From: an uncultured Prevotella sp.
Lineage (GTDB): Bacteria > Bacteroidota > Bacteroidia > Bacteroidales > Bacteroidaceae
Direction of reading: 5' to 3'
Assembly: GCA_946415755.1 (NCBI GenBank)
Contig: CAMKTS010000007.1
Coordinates: forward strand, 39,459 to 103,458
Length of the DNA stretch: 64,000 nt
A program made the translations under genes and the position numbers. Positions 39,402 to 48,303 of this stretch are shown here, in pieces. Each line of letters starts with the position of its first letter. Position 1 is the stretch's first letter. The notes beneath the pieces were generated by a model, which was given only the letters and a program-made list of their open reading frames with translations, was not told the DNA's origin and did not search any database.

Positions 39402-40451
39402 TTATTTCTGCTCCTTGACCAAGTAGACCAGCGTCGGCAGGTGGTCGCTATAGCCGTTGAGCCACACGCCTCCGGCATGGGTGCGCTTGGTGCCGCCCTT
39501 ATACTTGCCCTCCTGCTGGAACAGGTAGTCGCGGCGGAAAATCTGAGGTTTCAGATACTTCAGCGTGGCATAGTCTTTCTTGCCGTCACGGTTAAGCAGC
39601 GACGAAGAGACGATGATCTGGTCGAACAGGTTCCACGACCCATCATACATTAAGGTACCCGTACCACTGGCATGAATATTCCAGAAGGGGTTGAACAGAC
39701 CGTCATCCTCCACATCCTTGATATCACGTCGTGCCCCCAGGGCTTTCGACATTGACGGGTCGGCAGGGTCGTCGTTCATATCACCCATGATAAAGAGCTT
39801 CACGTTGGGATCGTCCTTTAGCAGCGAGTCTTTCACCGCACGAATCTGCTTGCCGCCCAGCTCACGATAGTAGCTGGCGGAGAAGCGTGACGGCAGGTGA
39901 TTGACGATGATGGTGACATGCTCGTCGGCCAGCGTACCGCTGACCACCAGGAATCCACGGGTGGCACGGTTCTGGTCTTCCTCGCGTTCATATATATATG
40001 GTACCAGCTTGACATCGCGCACCGTGAAGAGCGACGGGTTATAGAGCAGGCCGCAGTCTACACCGCGACGGTCGGGACCCTCAATATGGCAGAACTGGAA
40101 ATTACGCTTCTTCAGCGGCTTCTGGTTGCAAAGGTCGGTCAGACAGTTGGCATTCTCCACCTCCGACACGCCGATGGCGGCACAGCCTACGGTAGGCAGC
40201 ATGTCGGTGCCCATCTCTGCCAGCACCTTCGACATGTTGCGCAATTTGTTACGGTACTTCATGCCCGACCATTTGTTCTTGCCGTCAGGCAGGTACTCGT
40301 AGTCGTTCTTACCCACATCGTGGCAGGTATCGAAAAGATTCTCAAGGTTGTAGAAACCGATGGCATAGACAGAAAATATCTTCTGCTGAGCCTGTGCGTT
40401 CATAGTCCCTATCAGGAACAAAACAGCGGTTAAGGATAATAGTTTTTTCAT
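39402..40451 (-). CDS. Secreted endonuclease/exonuclease/phosphatase (EEP) family protein
   Basis: I start it at 40451 (MKKLLSLTAVLFLIGTMNAQAQ), 11 codons inside the track ORF, to give a signal peptide and 349 residues. EEP landmarks are FYNLENLFDT (metal/active-site strand), IGVSEVEN (metal-binding glutamate), VNHLPSRFS (histidine), FIMGDMNDDPADPS (GDxND motif) and GYSDHLPTLVYL (the SDH end motif). The nearest characterised relatives are DNase I-like enzymes; phosphodiesterase activity on DNA or RNA, or a phosphatase role, is possible. It is divergent from the TonB-receptor-like gene, with 145 bp between them, and upstream of udk. I see a nuclease role in nutrient uptake as the best reading. 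Confidence 0.85.
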   Translation of the reverse strand: MKKLLSLTAVLFLIGTMNAQAQQKIFSVYAIGFYNLENLFDTCHDVGKNDYEYLPDGKNKWSGMKYRNKLRNMSKVLAEMGTDMLPTVGCAAIGVSEVENANCLTDLCNQKPLKKRNFQFCHIEGPDRRGVDCGLLYNPSLFTVRDVKLVPYIYEREEDQNRATRGFLVVSGTLADEHVTIIVNHLPSRFSASYYRELGGKQIRAVKDSLLKDDPNVKLFIMGDMNDDPADPSMSKALGARRDIKDVEDDGLFNPFWNIHASGTGTLMYDGSWNLFDQIIVSSSLLNRDGKKDYATLKYLKPQIFRRDYLFQQEGKYKGGTKRTHAGGVWLNGYSDHLPTLVYLVKEQK

Positions 40452-40553
40452 AATCTTTAGAATTGATGTTGCGAAGATAGTCATTTTTTTTGAGAATATC
40501 TACTTTTTTAAAAAAAACATTCGAAAAAATACTATTTTTTACATTTTATTTAT

Positions 40554-40561
40554 TATCTTTG
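40554..40561 (+). promoter_or_regulatory. -7 element of the receptor operon
   Basis: TATCTTTG fits TAnnTTTG, 36 nt before the ATG at 40597, in a very AT-rich stretch. No TTTG is seen at the proper distance, which may point to activator dependence. Confidence 0.55.
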
Positions 40562-40596
40562 CAGCATAATAATCAAAAACCAATAAAACTACACCT

Positions 40597-43179
40597 ATGC
40601 AAAAAAAGCTGAAATTAGCCGCAACGATTCTCTGTTTTGCCTCGACAGCCTTTGCTCAGACCAATAATGAGATACAAGGGACGATCACCAGCGAACAGAA
40701 CGAACAGGCTTTTACCTTTACGGAAGCCCAGCTTGGTGAGGATGACAATGTGTCGCAAAACATCACCGTCGTGGGTTCCAACAACAATGTGTATGCCAAA
40801 GAAGTGGGATACAGATTCAGTCCGGTAAGGTTCAAGTACAGGGCTTTCAATGCCAAGTACAACGAGACCTACATCAACGGCAACCCTGCCAACGACATTG
40901 AGCGCGGCGAGTTCAACTTCTCCTTCGTGGGAGGTCTGAACAACCAGACACGCAATGCAGAGTCGGCACTGCCCTTCGAGGACAACAGCTTCTCAATGAC
41001 GGCCATGGGAGGGTCGAACAACTACAATTTCCGCCCCAGTGCCATGGCCACCGGCAGCCGTCTGTCGCTGGCCGGTGGTAACCGCAACTACACGTTACGA
41101 GGCATGTACACCTACAACTCTGGCGTGACTCCCAAGGGATGGGCCTACTCGGCCAGCATCACCTACCGCTGGGCCAACATGGAGACGGCCAACGTACAAG
41201 GCACCTTCTACAACGCCCTCTCCTACTTCCTGGGAATCGAGAAGATTTTCAACGACAAGCACTCGCTGTCGCTGGTAACCTGGGGCAACCCCACCGAGCG
41301 CGCCGCACAGGCCGCATCAACGGACGAGATGTACTGGATAGCCAACAACTTCCATTACAACCCCAACTGGGGCTACCAGGACGGCAAGAAGCGCAACTCG
41401 CGCATCATCAACAGTTTCGCTCCCGCCGCCTTGCTGACATGGGACTTCAAGATCAATGACAACGCCAAGCTCACCACGAGCCTGCTGACCAAGTACACCA
41501 TGTACAGCAGTTCACGCCTGCAGTACAACAATGCCACCAACCCGGCTCCCGACTACTACAGCCTGATGCCCTCCTACTGGTTCAACGTATGGAACCGCTA
41601 CGATGAAGACAATGATGCAACGGCCCTGCAAAACTGGCAGGCAGCATACAACTATCTGGGAGCCTCGAAGGCCAACAGACAGATAGACTGGAACGCGCTG
41701 TACTACGCCAACAAGGCGGCTGCAGCACAGGGAATGGATGCCATGTACTACCTACAGGCCTATCACGATGACCAGCTGTCGTTCAGCCTGTCGAGCAACC
41801 TGAGCACCAAGCTCTCGAAGAACTCGACACTGAACGCAGGTATTACCCTGTCGACCAACAAGGGCATGCACTACCAGACCATGGTAGACCTGCTGGGTGC
41901 CGCCACCTTCCACAACATCAACAACTTTGTCATCGGAACCTATGCCGAGGATGCCCCCGAAGCCCGCTACGACATGAATGAGCCTGCCGGTAAACTGATT
42001 AAGCCAGGCGACCGCTTCGGCTACGACTACAACATCCTGGTCAACAAGGCTAGTGCCTGGGCAGGCTATTCCGTCAACCTGAAGTCAACACACATCTTTG
42101 TCAACGGTCGCATCTCCGGAACCACCATCCAGCGTGACGGTAAGATGCGCAACGGCTTGGCTCCCTACAACTCTTATGGAAAGAGCGGAACGGCCAAGTT
42201 CCTGGACGGAGGCGGAAAGATGGGTGCCCACATCAATCTGGGGTCGCACCTGACAGCCATACTCGGTGCCGGCTTTGAATGGAAAGCCCCCACCCCACGC
42301 ACCGCATTTACCGCAGCACAGATCAACAACGATTTCGCCATGAACCTGAAGGTGGAGCGCAACTTCAGCACCGAGGCAGGAGTGATGCTGAACACCTCAT
42401 GGCTACATGCCAACCTGAACGGCTTCTACAGCCGTCTGATGGACGTCACAGAGGCTTCGATGTACTACGACGATGTCAACAACTCGTTCTCGTACGTGTC
42501 GCTCACCGGTATCAACAAGGAATACTACGGTTTTGAGCTTGGCATGAACTTTAAAATCAGCAACTCATTCAATATCAAGGCACTGGCCACCGTCAGCGAG
42601 GCCAAGTACGTGAACAACGCCCACGTCAGCTACCTGCTGTCGGATGCCACCAGAGCCGATGACGGCAGTCTCTACCACAGAGACGTATGTATTAATAAAG
42701 GTATGCGCGAGGGCGGCACACCACTCACGGCACTGAGCCTCGACCTGAGCTACCATGCCGGTGGATGGTATATCGACCTGATAGGCAACTACTACGACCG
42801 TATCTACCTCTATTACTCGCCCGTCACCCGTTACTACGGCATGCTGCCCGACAAGAACGGCGATGGTGTCCGCGAATACTTCGACGAGACCACAGGCAGG
42901 TCGTATCTGCCAGAGTCGCAGGCCAAGGGAAAGGGCGGCTTCATGCTTGATGCCTCTATCGGCAAGAGCATCTACCTGAAGCGCGGCATGCTTAGCCTCA
43001 ACCTCATGCTGACCAACATCCTGAACAACCAGCGGATATGCACCGGCGGTATGGAACAGAACCGCCGCGACCTGAAGGACACTGGAGAGGAAATCCGCAC
43101 CTACTCGTTCCTGAACAATCCGAAGAAGTTCTATGTCAATGGTTTCAATGCCATGCTGATTATCAGCTATAAGTTCTAA
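40597..43179 (+). CDS. TonB-dependent-receptor-like outer-membrane protein
   Basis: The 860-residue protein has a signal peptide (AFAQ, residue about 21) and lacks the N-terminal carboxypeptidase-regulatory domain common in SusC. A short plug-like part (ITVVGSNNNVYAKEVGYRFS, TYINGNPANDIERGEFNFSF) is followed by beta-strand-rich sequence ending in LIISYKF with terminal Phe, as in outer-membrane barrels. Within the barrel an NGDGVREYFD loop could bind calcium. Such receptors stand next to DUF5689 lipoproteins in Bacteroidota. Operon: DUF5689 lipoprotein 19 bp later, then the OB-fold lipoprotein, up to a strong terminator at 46079. Imported ligand is unknown; nearby nucleases suggest nucleic-acid fragments. 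Confidence 0.75.
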   Translation: MQKKLKLAATILCFASTAFAQTNNEIQGTITSEQNEQAFTFTEAQLGEDDNVSQNITVVGSNNNVYAKEVGYRFSPVRFKYRAFNAKYNETYINGNPANDIERGEFNFSFVGGLNNQTRNAESALPFEDNSFSMTAMGGSNNYNFRPSAMATGSRLSLAGGNRNYTLRGMYTYNSGVTPKGWAYSASITYRWANMETANVQGTFYNALSYFLGIEKIFNDKHSLSLVTWGNPTERAAQAASTDEMYWIANNFHYNPNWGYQDGKKRNSRIINSFAPAALLTWDFKINDNAKLTTSLLTKYTMYSSSRLQYNNATNPAPDYYSLMPSYWFNVWNRYDEDNDATALQNWQAAYNYLGASKANRQIDWNALYYANKAAAAQGMDAMYYLQAYHDDQLSFSLSSNLSTKLSKNSTLNAGITLSTNKGMHYQTMVDLLGAATFHNINNFVIGTYAEDAPEARYDMNEPAGKLIKPGDRFGYDYNILVNKASAWAGYSVNLKSTHIFVNGRISGTTIQRDGKMRNGLAPYNSYGKSGTAKFLDGGGKMGAHINLGSHLTAILGAGFEWKAPTPRTAFTAAQINNDFAMNLKVERNFSTEAGVMLNTSWLHANLNGFYSRLMDVTEASMYYDDVNNSFSYVSLTGINKEYYGFELGMNFKISNSFNIKALATVSEAKYVNNAHVSYLLSDATRADDGSLYHRDVCINKGMREGGTPLTALSLDLSYHAGGWYIDLIGNYYDRIYLYYSPVTRYYGMLPDKNGDGVREYFDETTGRSYLPESQAKGKGGFMLDASIGKSIYLKRGMLSLNLMLTNILNNQRICTGGMEQNRRDLKDTGEEIRTYSFLNNPKKFYVNGFNAMLIISYKF

Positions 43180-43198
43180 AGAAAAGGAGGACATGAAA

Positions 43199-44077
43199 AT
43201 GAAGAACATGAAATATATCATCATCGCTGCCATCTGCATCCTCTTTGCAGCCTGCCAAGACGGTAAACTGGACAACCGATGGGACGAACCCGACCTAACG
43301 TTAGCCCCTTACGGCAACAACAACATCGTTGAACATAACGTCATCACAATAGCGCAGCTGATAGCCAAATATCCTAACGTATTTGCCAGCACCGACCAGA
43401 ATGCACTGATTGACGAGGACATCCAAATCAAGGCCTACGTGACAGGCAACGACATCGGCGGCAACCTCTACAAGCAGATTGCCATACAAGATGCCTCGGG
43501 AGCCATCATCGTCAGTATCAACAAGAACGGACTATGCGGATATCTGGCAGAAGGTCAGCAGATCCTGATAGACCTGAAGGGACTCTATATTGGTGGCTAC
43601 CGCAAACAGCCGCAGATTGGCATGCCCTACAACGGCAACGGTATCGGACGTATGTCGGCAGACATCTGGATGCAGCACTTCAAGATTATCGGCAACTACC
43701 GTGACATTAATCCTACGGCCATCCTGCCCACCGACTTCACGACTATCCAGAGCGACATGAACAACAACTGCTCCAAACTGGTGACCCTGAAGAACGTCAC
43801 CTTCAAGGATGCCGACGGAACGGCCACCTTTGCACCAAAGGACGGCAGCGTGGCACTCACGAACAACTGTGCCAACCGCGAACTGACGGGTTTGGGTTCC
43901 AACGTGGTCATCCGCACCAGTACCTACGCTGACTTTGCCGCCATGAAGCTGCCTTACAAGCAAGTGAACGGCATTACCAGTCCTGCCGCCTGCAACCTGA
44001 CGGGCATTGCCACCCGTTTCAATACCACGTGGCAGATTCTGATTCGCAAGACCAGCGACATAGAAGTCATCAATTAA
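43199..44077 (+). CDS. DUF5689 lipoprotein
   Basis: The track start at 43193 lies 2 nt from a strong AGGAGG (43185-43190); the second ATG in frame, 43199, is 8 nt away and is my choice. The product has 292 residues, a lipobox (LFAAC) and an acidic stretch after the cysteine, as in surface-exported Bacteroidota lipoproteins. VITIAQLIAKYPNVF, IQIKAYVTGNDIGGNLYKQIAIQD, IIVSINKNGLCGYLAEGQQILIDLKGLYIGGYR form the DUF5689 domain, thought to adopt an OB-like fold. It follows the receptor gene by 19 bp and precedes a second OB-fold lipoprotein, so it is probably part of one surface complex. Confidence 0.8.
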   Translation: MKNMKYIIIAAICILFAACQDGKLDNRWDEPDLTLAPYGNNNIVEHNVITIAQLIAKYPNVFASTDQNALIDEDIQIKAYVTGNDIGGNLYKQIAIQDASGAIIVSINKNGLCGYLAEGQQILIDLKGLYIGGYRKQPQIGMPYNGNGIGRMSADIWMQHFKIIGNYRDINPTAILPTDFTTIQSDMNNNCSKLVTLKNVTFKDADGTATFAPKDGSVALTNNCANRELTGLGSNVVIRTSTYADFAAMKLPYKQVNGITSPAACNLTGIATRFNTTWQILIRKTSDIEVIN

Positions 44078-44110
44078 CATCATTACCGATAATAAAAAAC
44101 AACTTACAAT

Positions 44111-46051
44111 ATGAAAAAGCTATTCAGATCAATGCTCGCAATCGCTGTAGCAGCATTCACATTCACAGCATGTTCCGATGTGCCGGCTCCCTATGACCTG
44201 CCCAGCATCAACAACGGACCAGACCCAACCACCGGCATCCTGTCGGCTAACTTCAAGAAAGGACAGGGAGACTGGAATACACAGGATGTCAACCTCCCCA
44301 GTCAGCTAACAGCCATCTGGAGCTACAACTCCAAGTACGGTATGGTGGCCACAGCATATAGCGACAATGTGAACTATGAATCGGAGAGCTGGCTCATCGG
44401 TCCCGCCGCCGACCTTAGCAGCGTTGAGAAGGCCGTACTGACCATCAAGCATGCCGCCAACTACTTCAGCACGTCAGTTCCCGTCAACAAGGCCTGCGGC
44501 GTGATGGTCAGCACCGACTATTCCGAGGGTGCCTCCCCTGCTACCGCCACATGGGATGAACTGACACTCAGCCAGTGGCCCACCAGTTTCACCTACATCG
44601 AAGCCACTGCCGACATGTCGAAATATGCCGGCAAGCCGAAGGTCTATGTAGCCCTCAAGTACACCAGTACCAGCAGCAAGGCCGGTACGTGGGAGGTAGA
44701 GGCACTCAGCATCGCCGAAGGGGAAGCCACCAACAATGAGAATCCTCCTGCCGAGACCATCGGAACAAAGGAAAATCCCATAACTGTAGCTCAAGCCTTA
44801 GAGAAAATCAATGCATTGCCCGATAAAGGAAAGTCTGAGAGTAAAGCTTATGTAAAGGGTAAGGTTGTAAAGGTTACCACCAACCAAGCAAACTTTGAGG
44901 AATACGGCAATCTGAACTACCTAATTTCCGATGATGGAAAAGAAACAAATACCATCACCGTATATTCCGGCGACGGCCTTGATGGAGCAAAATTCACCTC
45001 CATCACGGATTTGGCTACAGGTGACGAAGTGATTGTCTTTGGCAATCTGTACAAGTATGTGAACATAAGTAATCAGGTAACTCCGGAAATCGATTCGGGC
45101 AACTACCTCGTATCACTTGTCAAAGGCTCTGGTGGTGGTAGTGAGACCCCAAGCGGTGAAGCCACAGGTAGCGGTACACTGGCAGACCCTTACAATGTAG
45201 TAGCAATTGCACAGGAAGCAGCAAAATTAGAAAATAAGGAGGTAAGTACGAATGATTACTATATAAAAGGAAGGATTTGCTCTGTAAAATTTACTTTCAA
45301 TGCCAATTATGGAACTGCCACCTTTAACATCTCTGACGATGGAAAGACTGGTGGTACAGAGTTTACCTGCTACAGTGTATATACCTTGGGGAATCAGCCT
45401 TGGGTTGATGGCAACACGCAAGTCGCCGTTGGTGATGAAGTGATTATCTGTGGTAAGATTACAAACTGGGAAGGAACCCTTGAGACTGCCAGCAAACAAG
45501 CCTATATTTACTCACTTAATGGCAAGACCGAGTCCGAAGGCGGCGGAGGCGGCGGTAATGAGCCTGGTGGTGGCGGTGAGACCGCTACATCACTTGTCAA
45601 CGGTGACTTCGAGACATGGGCAAACGGTCTGCCCACCGGTTGGCAGTCGGCCAGCACGGCCAGCTCGGCAACATTGGAGCAGAGCACCGATGCCCACGGT
45701 GGCAGCTATGCCGTCCTAGTGAAGGGCGACGAGGGCAGTAACAAGCGTCTCGCCAGTCAGGAGATTACGCTGGCTGCCGGTTCTTACAACTTCTCGTTCT
45801 GGGTAAAGCCCACAACGACAGATGTGTCCCAAGTTCGTCCTGCCTACGTGGTTGTAGTCGACAATAAAGTCAACGGTTCCTACCAGTATGGCGATTATGC
45901 CACTTTGAGTTCCGGTTGGCAGCAGATCAGCTATGACTTCACCCTCTCTGCCGAGACAACCGTCTGCTTGGTAGTGATGAATCCCAAGAAGTCCAGCTAC
46001 TCGTCCGGCAAGGATGTCATTATCGACGATGCCACACTGACAAAGAAGTAA
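44111..46051 (+). CDS. Multidomain surface lipoprotein: choice-of-anchor-like, two OB-fold units, C-terminal jelly-roll
   Basis: The 646-residue lipoprotein (FTACSD lipobox, cysteine 21) has four parts. Residues 40-205 form a beta-sandwich of the choice-of-anchor type (NYESESWLIGPAADLSSVEKAVLTIKHAANY). Residues 215-345 (ENPITVAQALEKI, AYVKGKVVKV, EVIVFGNLYKYVN) and 355-475 (DPYNVVAIAQEAAKLE, YYIKGRICSVKF, EVIICGKITNWEG) are two OB-fold units of the DUF5689-like kind. Residues 495-646 form a jelly-roll (VNGDFETWANGLPTGWQSA) with Gly-rich hinges (GGGGGGNEPGGGGE). OB folds often bind nucleic acids. It ends the receptor operon before the terminator at 46079. Confidence 0.75.
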   Translation: MKKLFRSMLAIAVAAFTFTACSDVPAPYDLPSINNGPDPTTGILSANFKKGQGDWNTQDVNLPSQLTAIWSYNSKYGMVATAYSDNVNYESESWLIGPAADLSSVEKAVLTIKHAANYFSTSVPVNKACGVMVSTDYSEGASPATATWDELTLSQWPTSFTYIEATADMSKYAGKPKVYVALKYTSTSSKAGTWEVEALSIAEGEATNNENPPAETIGTKENPITVAQALEKINALPDKGKSESKAYVKGKVVKVTTNQANFEEYGNLNYLISDDGKETNTITVYSGDGLDGAKFTSITDLATGDEVIVFGNLYKYVNISNQVTPEIDSGNYLVSLVKGSGGGSETPSGEATGSGTLADPYNVVAIAQEAAKLENKEVSTNDYYIKGRICSVKFTFNANYGTATFNISDDGKTGGTEFTCYSVYTLGNQPWVDGNTQVAVGDEVIICGKITNWEGTLETASKQAYIYSLNGKTESEGGGGGGNEPGGGGETATSLVNGDFETWANGLPTGWQSASTASSATLEQSTDAHGGSYAVLVKGDEGSNKRLASQEITLAAGSYNFSFWVKPTTTDVSQVRPAYVVVVDNKVNGSYQYGDYATLSSGWQQISYDFTLSAETTVCLVVMNPKKSSYSSGKDVIIDDATLTKK

Positions 46052-46078
46052 GCAATCGCATCGACATCTCGTCATACG

Positions 46079-46113
46079 CTCCGCAGCACCGCATGATGCT
46101 GCGGAGTTTTTTT
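46079..46113 (+). terminator. Rho-independent terminator of the receptor operon
   Basis: CTCCGCAGCA and TGCTGCGGAG form a perfect 10-bp stem around an 8-nt loop, followed by seven T. Confidence 0.95.
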
Positions 46114-46174
46114 AGTCAGAATCCATAGAAAAACACAAAAGTAACCAAATGAGGAAAAGAAAATTCGAGAAAGA

Positions 46175-46206
46175 TTTGGCCAGTCAGAAAAAAATACGTA
46201 CCTTTG
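46175..46206 (+). promoter_or_regulatory. Promoter of rpmE2
   Basis: TTTG at 46175-46178 and TACCTTTG at 46199-46206 are 20 nt apart. The leader to the ATG at 46259 is about 45 nt. Confidence 0.8.
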
Positions 46207-46258
46207 CACCCGCTTTTATTCGCAATAGACAAGTAACATATAATAATTAACAAGAAAA

Positions 46259-46513
46259 ATGAAAAAAGGTATTCATCCAGACAACTATCGCCCCGTCGTG
46301 TTCAAGGACATGTCCAACGGCGATATGTTCCTTTCGCGTTCTACCGCAAAGACTAATGACACCGTAGAATTCGAAGGCGAAACTTACCCCGTGGTAAAGA
46401 TTGAAATTTCGAGCACTTCTCACCCGTTCTATACTGGTAAGAGCAAGCTCGTCGACACCGCCGGTCGCGTCGACAAGTTCATGAGCCGCTACGGTAAGGC
46501 TGCGAAGAAATAA
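46259..46513 (+). CDS. rpmE2: 50S ribosomal protein L31 type B
   Basis: The 84-residue protein reads [22 protein letters not shown] at its start and has [28 protein letters not shown] near its end, as in L31 type B. The zinc-binding cysteines of type A L31 are absent, so this is the zinc-free form. It is part of the large ribosomal subunit. It has its own promoter and terminator between the OB-fold lipoprotein and the nuclease genes, so it is a separate unit. Confidence 0.97.
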   Translation: MKKGIHPDNYRPVVFKDMSNGDMFLSRSTAKTNDTVEFEGETYPVVKIEISSTSHPFYTGKSKLVDTAGRVDKFMSRYGKAAKK

Positions 46514-46540
46514 ATACATTTCAGAAGCCACAAAACATCT

Positions 46541-46587
46541 AAGGCGCGTCCAAGGTAGTTGCATATGCCTGTGGTCGCGCCTTTTTT
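46541..46587 (+). terminator. Terminator of rpmE2
   Basis: AAGGCGCG (46541-46548) and CGCGCCTT (46576-46583) form an 8-bp stem followed by T residues; the 27-nt loop can fold further. Confidence 0.8.
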
Positions 46588-46616
46588 CAACGAAAAGCCA
46601 CTAAAAGACCATAACT

Positions 46617-47606
46617 ATGAAGAAAACATTCTTACTAACAGCATTATCGACAGTCATCCTCCTCTTCGCCGCCTGCGAAGCCAGCGATGACGACAAGATT
46701 CCCTCTGGTCAGACAACACCGCCACCACCCGGTCTGACGGGTAACGCACTGGTCGTCAACCAAGGACAGCCTACCGATGGTGCCAACACCAACAAGAATG
46801 CGACAGGCAACGGCAACCTCGACAGCCGCATAGAAGTACCGCGCATTGTGGGAGGCAACGACAACTACCTGCTCATCCGTACCGTACCGAGCTACGGCAT
46901 CAACTATATCATCGAGTGGAACAACACCAAGAAGGCCCAGCGATGGACGGCCTTCCAGATGTACAAGGGCAATAGCAACAAGTCCTGGAACCGCAACAAC
47001 TGGGCAGATGAAGCCGAGACGAACGAATGGGTGAAGAAGAACTTGGCCGAGTATGGCTATGCCGACCCGTTCCAACCTGATCCTGACCTGCCGCAAAGCG
47101 TACGCACCGAGCTGAGCCAATACAAGAATTCGAGCTATTCACGCGGCCATATCTGTGCCTCTGCCGACCGTCTCAACTCCAAAGAAGCCAACGAGCAGAC
47201 CTTCTATCTGAGCAATATCCTACCGCAAAGCAGCAGGCTGAACACAGGCACCTGGGAAGATATGGAGAACAAGGTGCGAACATGGAACGCCGACCAATTC
47301 CGCGAGACACTCTATGTGGTCAAGGGTGGCACCATCGACGATGCCCATAGCAGTGTCGAGAGCAGGTCGCAGCTCACCGTTCCGGCCTACTTCTTTATGG
47401 CAGTAGTCAGTCTCAAGGGAGGAAAATACAATGGTATGGCCTTCATCCTAGAGCATAGCAACCCTGCCTCCAACTATAAGAACTGCGTATTCACCATCGA
47501 CCAGTTAGAGCAGATGACAGGCATCGACTTCTTCTGCAACCTGCCCGATGATGTGGAGAATGCCATGGAGGCTACGGTAGACTATAGTTTCTGGAAACTC
47601 AACTGA
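46617..47606 (+). CDS. DNA/RNA non-specific endonuclease lipoprotein (NUC family)
   Basis: The 329-residue protein has a lipobox (LLFAACEAS) followed by an acidic run (SDDDK), the kind of signal that sends Bacteroidota lipoproteins to the cell surface. Residues about 85-320 match the beta-beta-alpha-Me endonuclease fold: SSYSRGHICASADRLNS (DRGH-like, here SRGH with catalytic His), FYLSNILPQSSRLNTGTWEDMEN (metal Asn) and ETLYVVKGGT. Such enzymes cut DNA and RNA without sequence choice and often serve nutrition or biofilm dispersal. It lies 566 bp after the OB-fold lipoprotein with rpmE2 in between, in the same direction. The 103-bp gap from rpmE2 contains its terminator, so it needs its own promoter, which I do not see. 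Confidence 0.88.
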   Translation: MKKTFLLTALSTVILLFAACEASDDDKIPSGQTTPPPPGLTGNALVVNQGQPTDGANTNKNATGNGNLDSRIEVPRIVGGNDNYLLIRTVPSYGINYIIEWNNTKKAQRWTAFQMYKGNSNKSWNRNNWADEAETNEWVKKNLAEYGYADPFQPDPDLPQSVRTELSQYKNSSYSRGHICASADRLNSKEANEQTFYLSNILPQSSRLNTGTWEDMENKVRTWNADQFRETLYVVKGGTIDDAHSSVESRSQLTVPAYFFMAVVSLKGGKYNGMAFILEHSNPASNYKNCVFTIDQLEQMTGIDFFCNLPDDVENAMEATVDYSFWKLN

Positions 47607-47662
47607 CATTGCAGCCAAAGAAGCCATATACGGCATGAATACATCTAAAAAAATGTAAAAAC

Positions 47663-47694
47663 TTTGGTAATAAGAAATGATTTTCGTATCTTTG
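47663..47694 (+). promoter_or_regulatory. Promoter of the glutathione peroxidase gene
   Basis: TTTG at 47663-47666 and TATCTTTG at 47687-47694 are 20 nt apart; the ATG follows at 47747. Confidence 0.8.
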
Positions 47695-47746
47695 CTCTCC
47701 AAGCAAGATACGATTTCATTATATACAAAAACAACACCAACAAACA

Positions 47747-48298
47747 ATGAAAACAGTTTATGATTTCTCTGTCAAGGACAGAAAGGGAAAGGATGTCTCA
47801 CTCAAGGAGTATGCCAACGAGGTGCTGCTCATTGTCAACACCGCTACCAAGTGTGGTTTCACTCCACAGTACGACGAACTGGAGAAGCTCTACGAGCAAT
47901 ACCACAGTCAGGGCTTCGAGATTCTCGACTTTCCCTGCAACCAGTTTGGCCAGCAGGCACCTGGCACCGACGAGAGCATCCACGAGTTCTGCAAGCTCAA
48001 CTTCGGCACCGAGTTCCCACGTTTCAAGAAAATCAAGGTGAACGGCGACGATGCCGAACCACTTTACAAGTTCCTCAAGGAGCAGCAGGGCTTTGCCGGC
48101 TGGGACATGGAACACCCCATAGCCCACATCTTGGATGACATGCTGTCGAAGGCTGATCCCGACTACAAGCAGAAGCCCGACATCAAGTGGAACTTCACCA
48201 AGTTCCTCGTCAACAAAAAGGGAGTTGTCGTTGCCCGCTTCGAACCGACAGAGAAGATTGAGACGATTGCCAAGCAGATTGAGGAACTCTTAAAATAA
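47747..48298 (+). CDS. Glutathione peroxidase family protein (Cys type, thioredoxin-dependent)
   Basis: The 183-residue protein shows NTATKCGFTPQY with the peroxidatic Cys36, ILDFPCNQFGQQAPG with the Gln and WNFTKFLVNKKG with the Trp/Asn of the catalytic tetrad. A third cysteine (HEFCKLNFG) can act as resolving residue, as in enzymes that use thioredoxin. It reduces hydrogen peroxide and organic hydroperoxides in the cytoplasm. The thioredoxin reductase gene begins 5 bp later, which supports thioredoxin as electron donor and one transcript for both. Confidence 0.93.
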   Translation: MKTVYDFSVKDRKGKDVSLKEYANEVLLIVNTATKCGFTPQYDELEKLYEQYHSQGFEILDFPCNQFGQQAPGTDESIHEFCKLNFGTEFPRFKKIKVNGDDAEPLYKFLKEQQGFAGWDMEHPIAHILDDMLSKADPDYKQKPDIKWNFTKFLVNKKGVVVARFEPTEKIETIAKQIEELLK

Positions 48299-48303
48299 AA
48301 GTA

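Noticed and set aside
42565-43275. 236-codon minus-strand ORF at the 3' end of the receptor gene
   Set aside because: Antisense to the barrel coding region with no domain; it crosses the receptor stop and the DUF5689 start.
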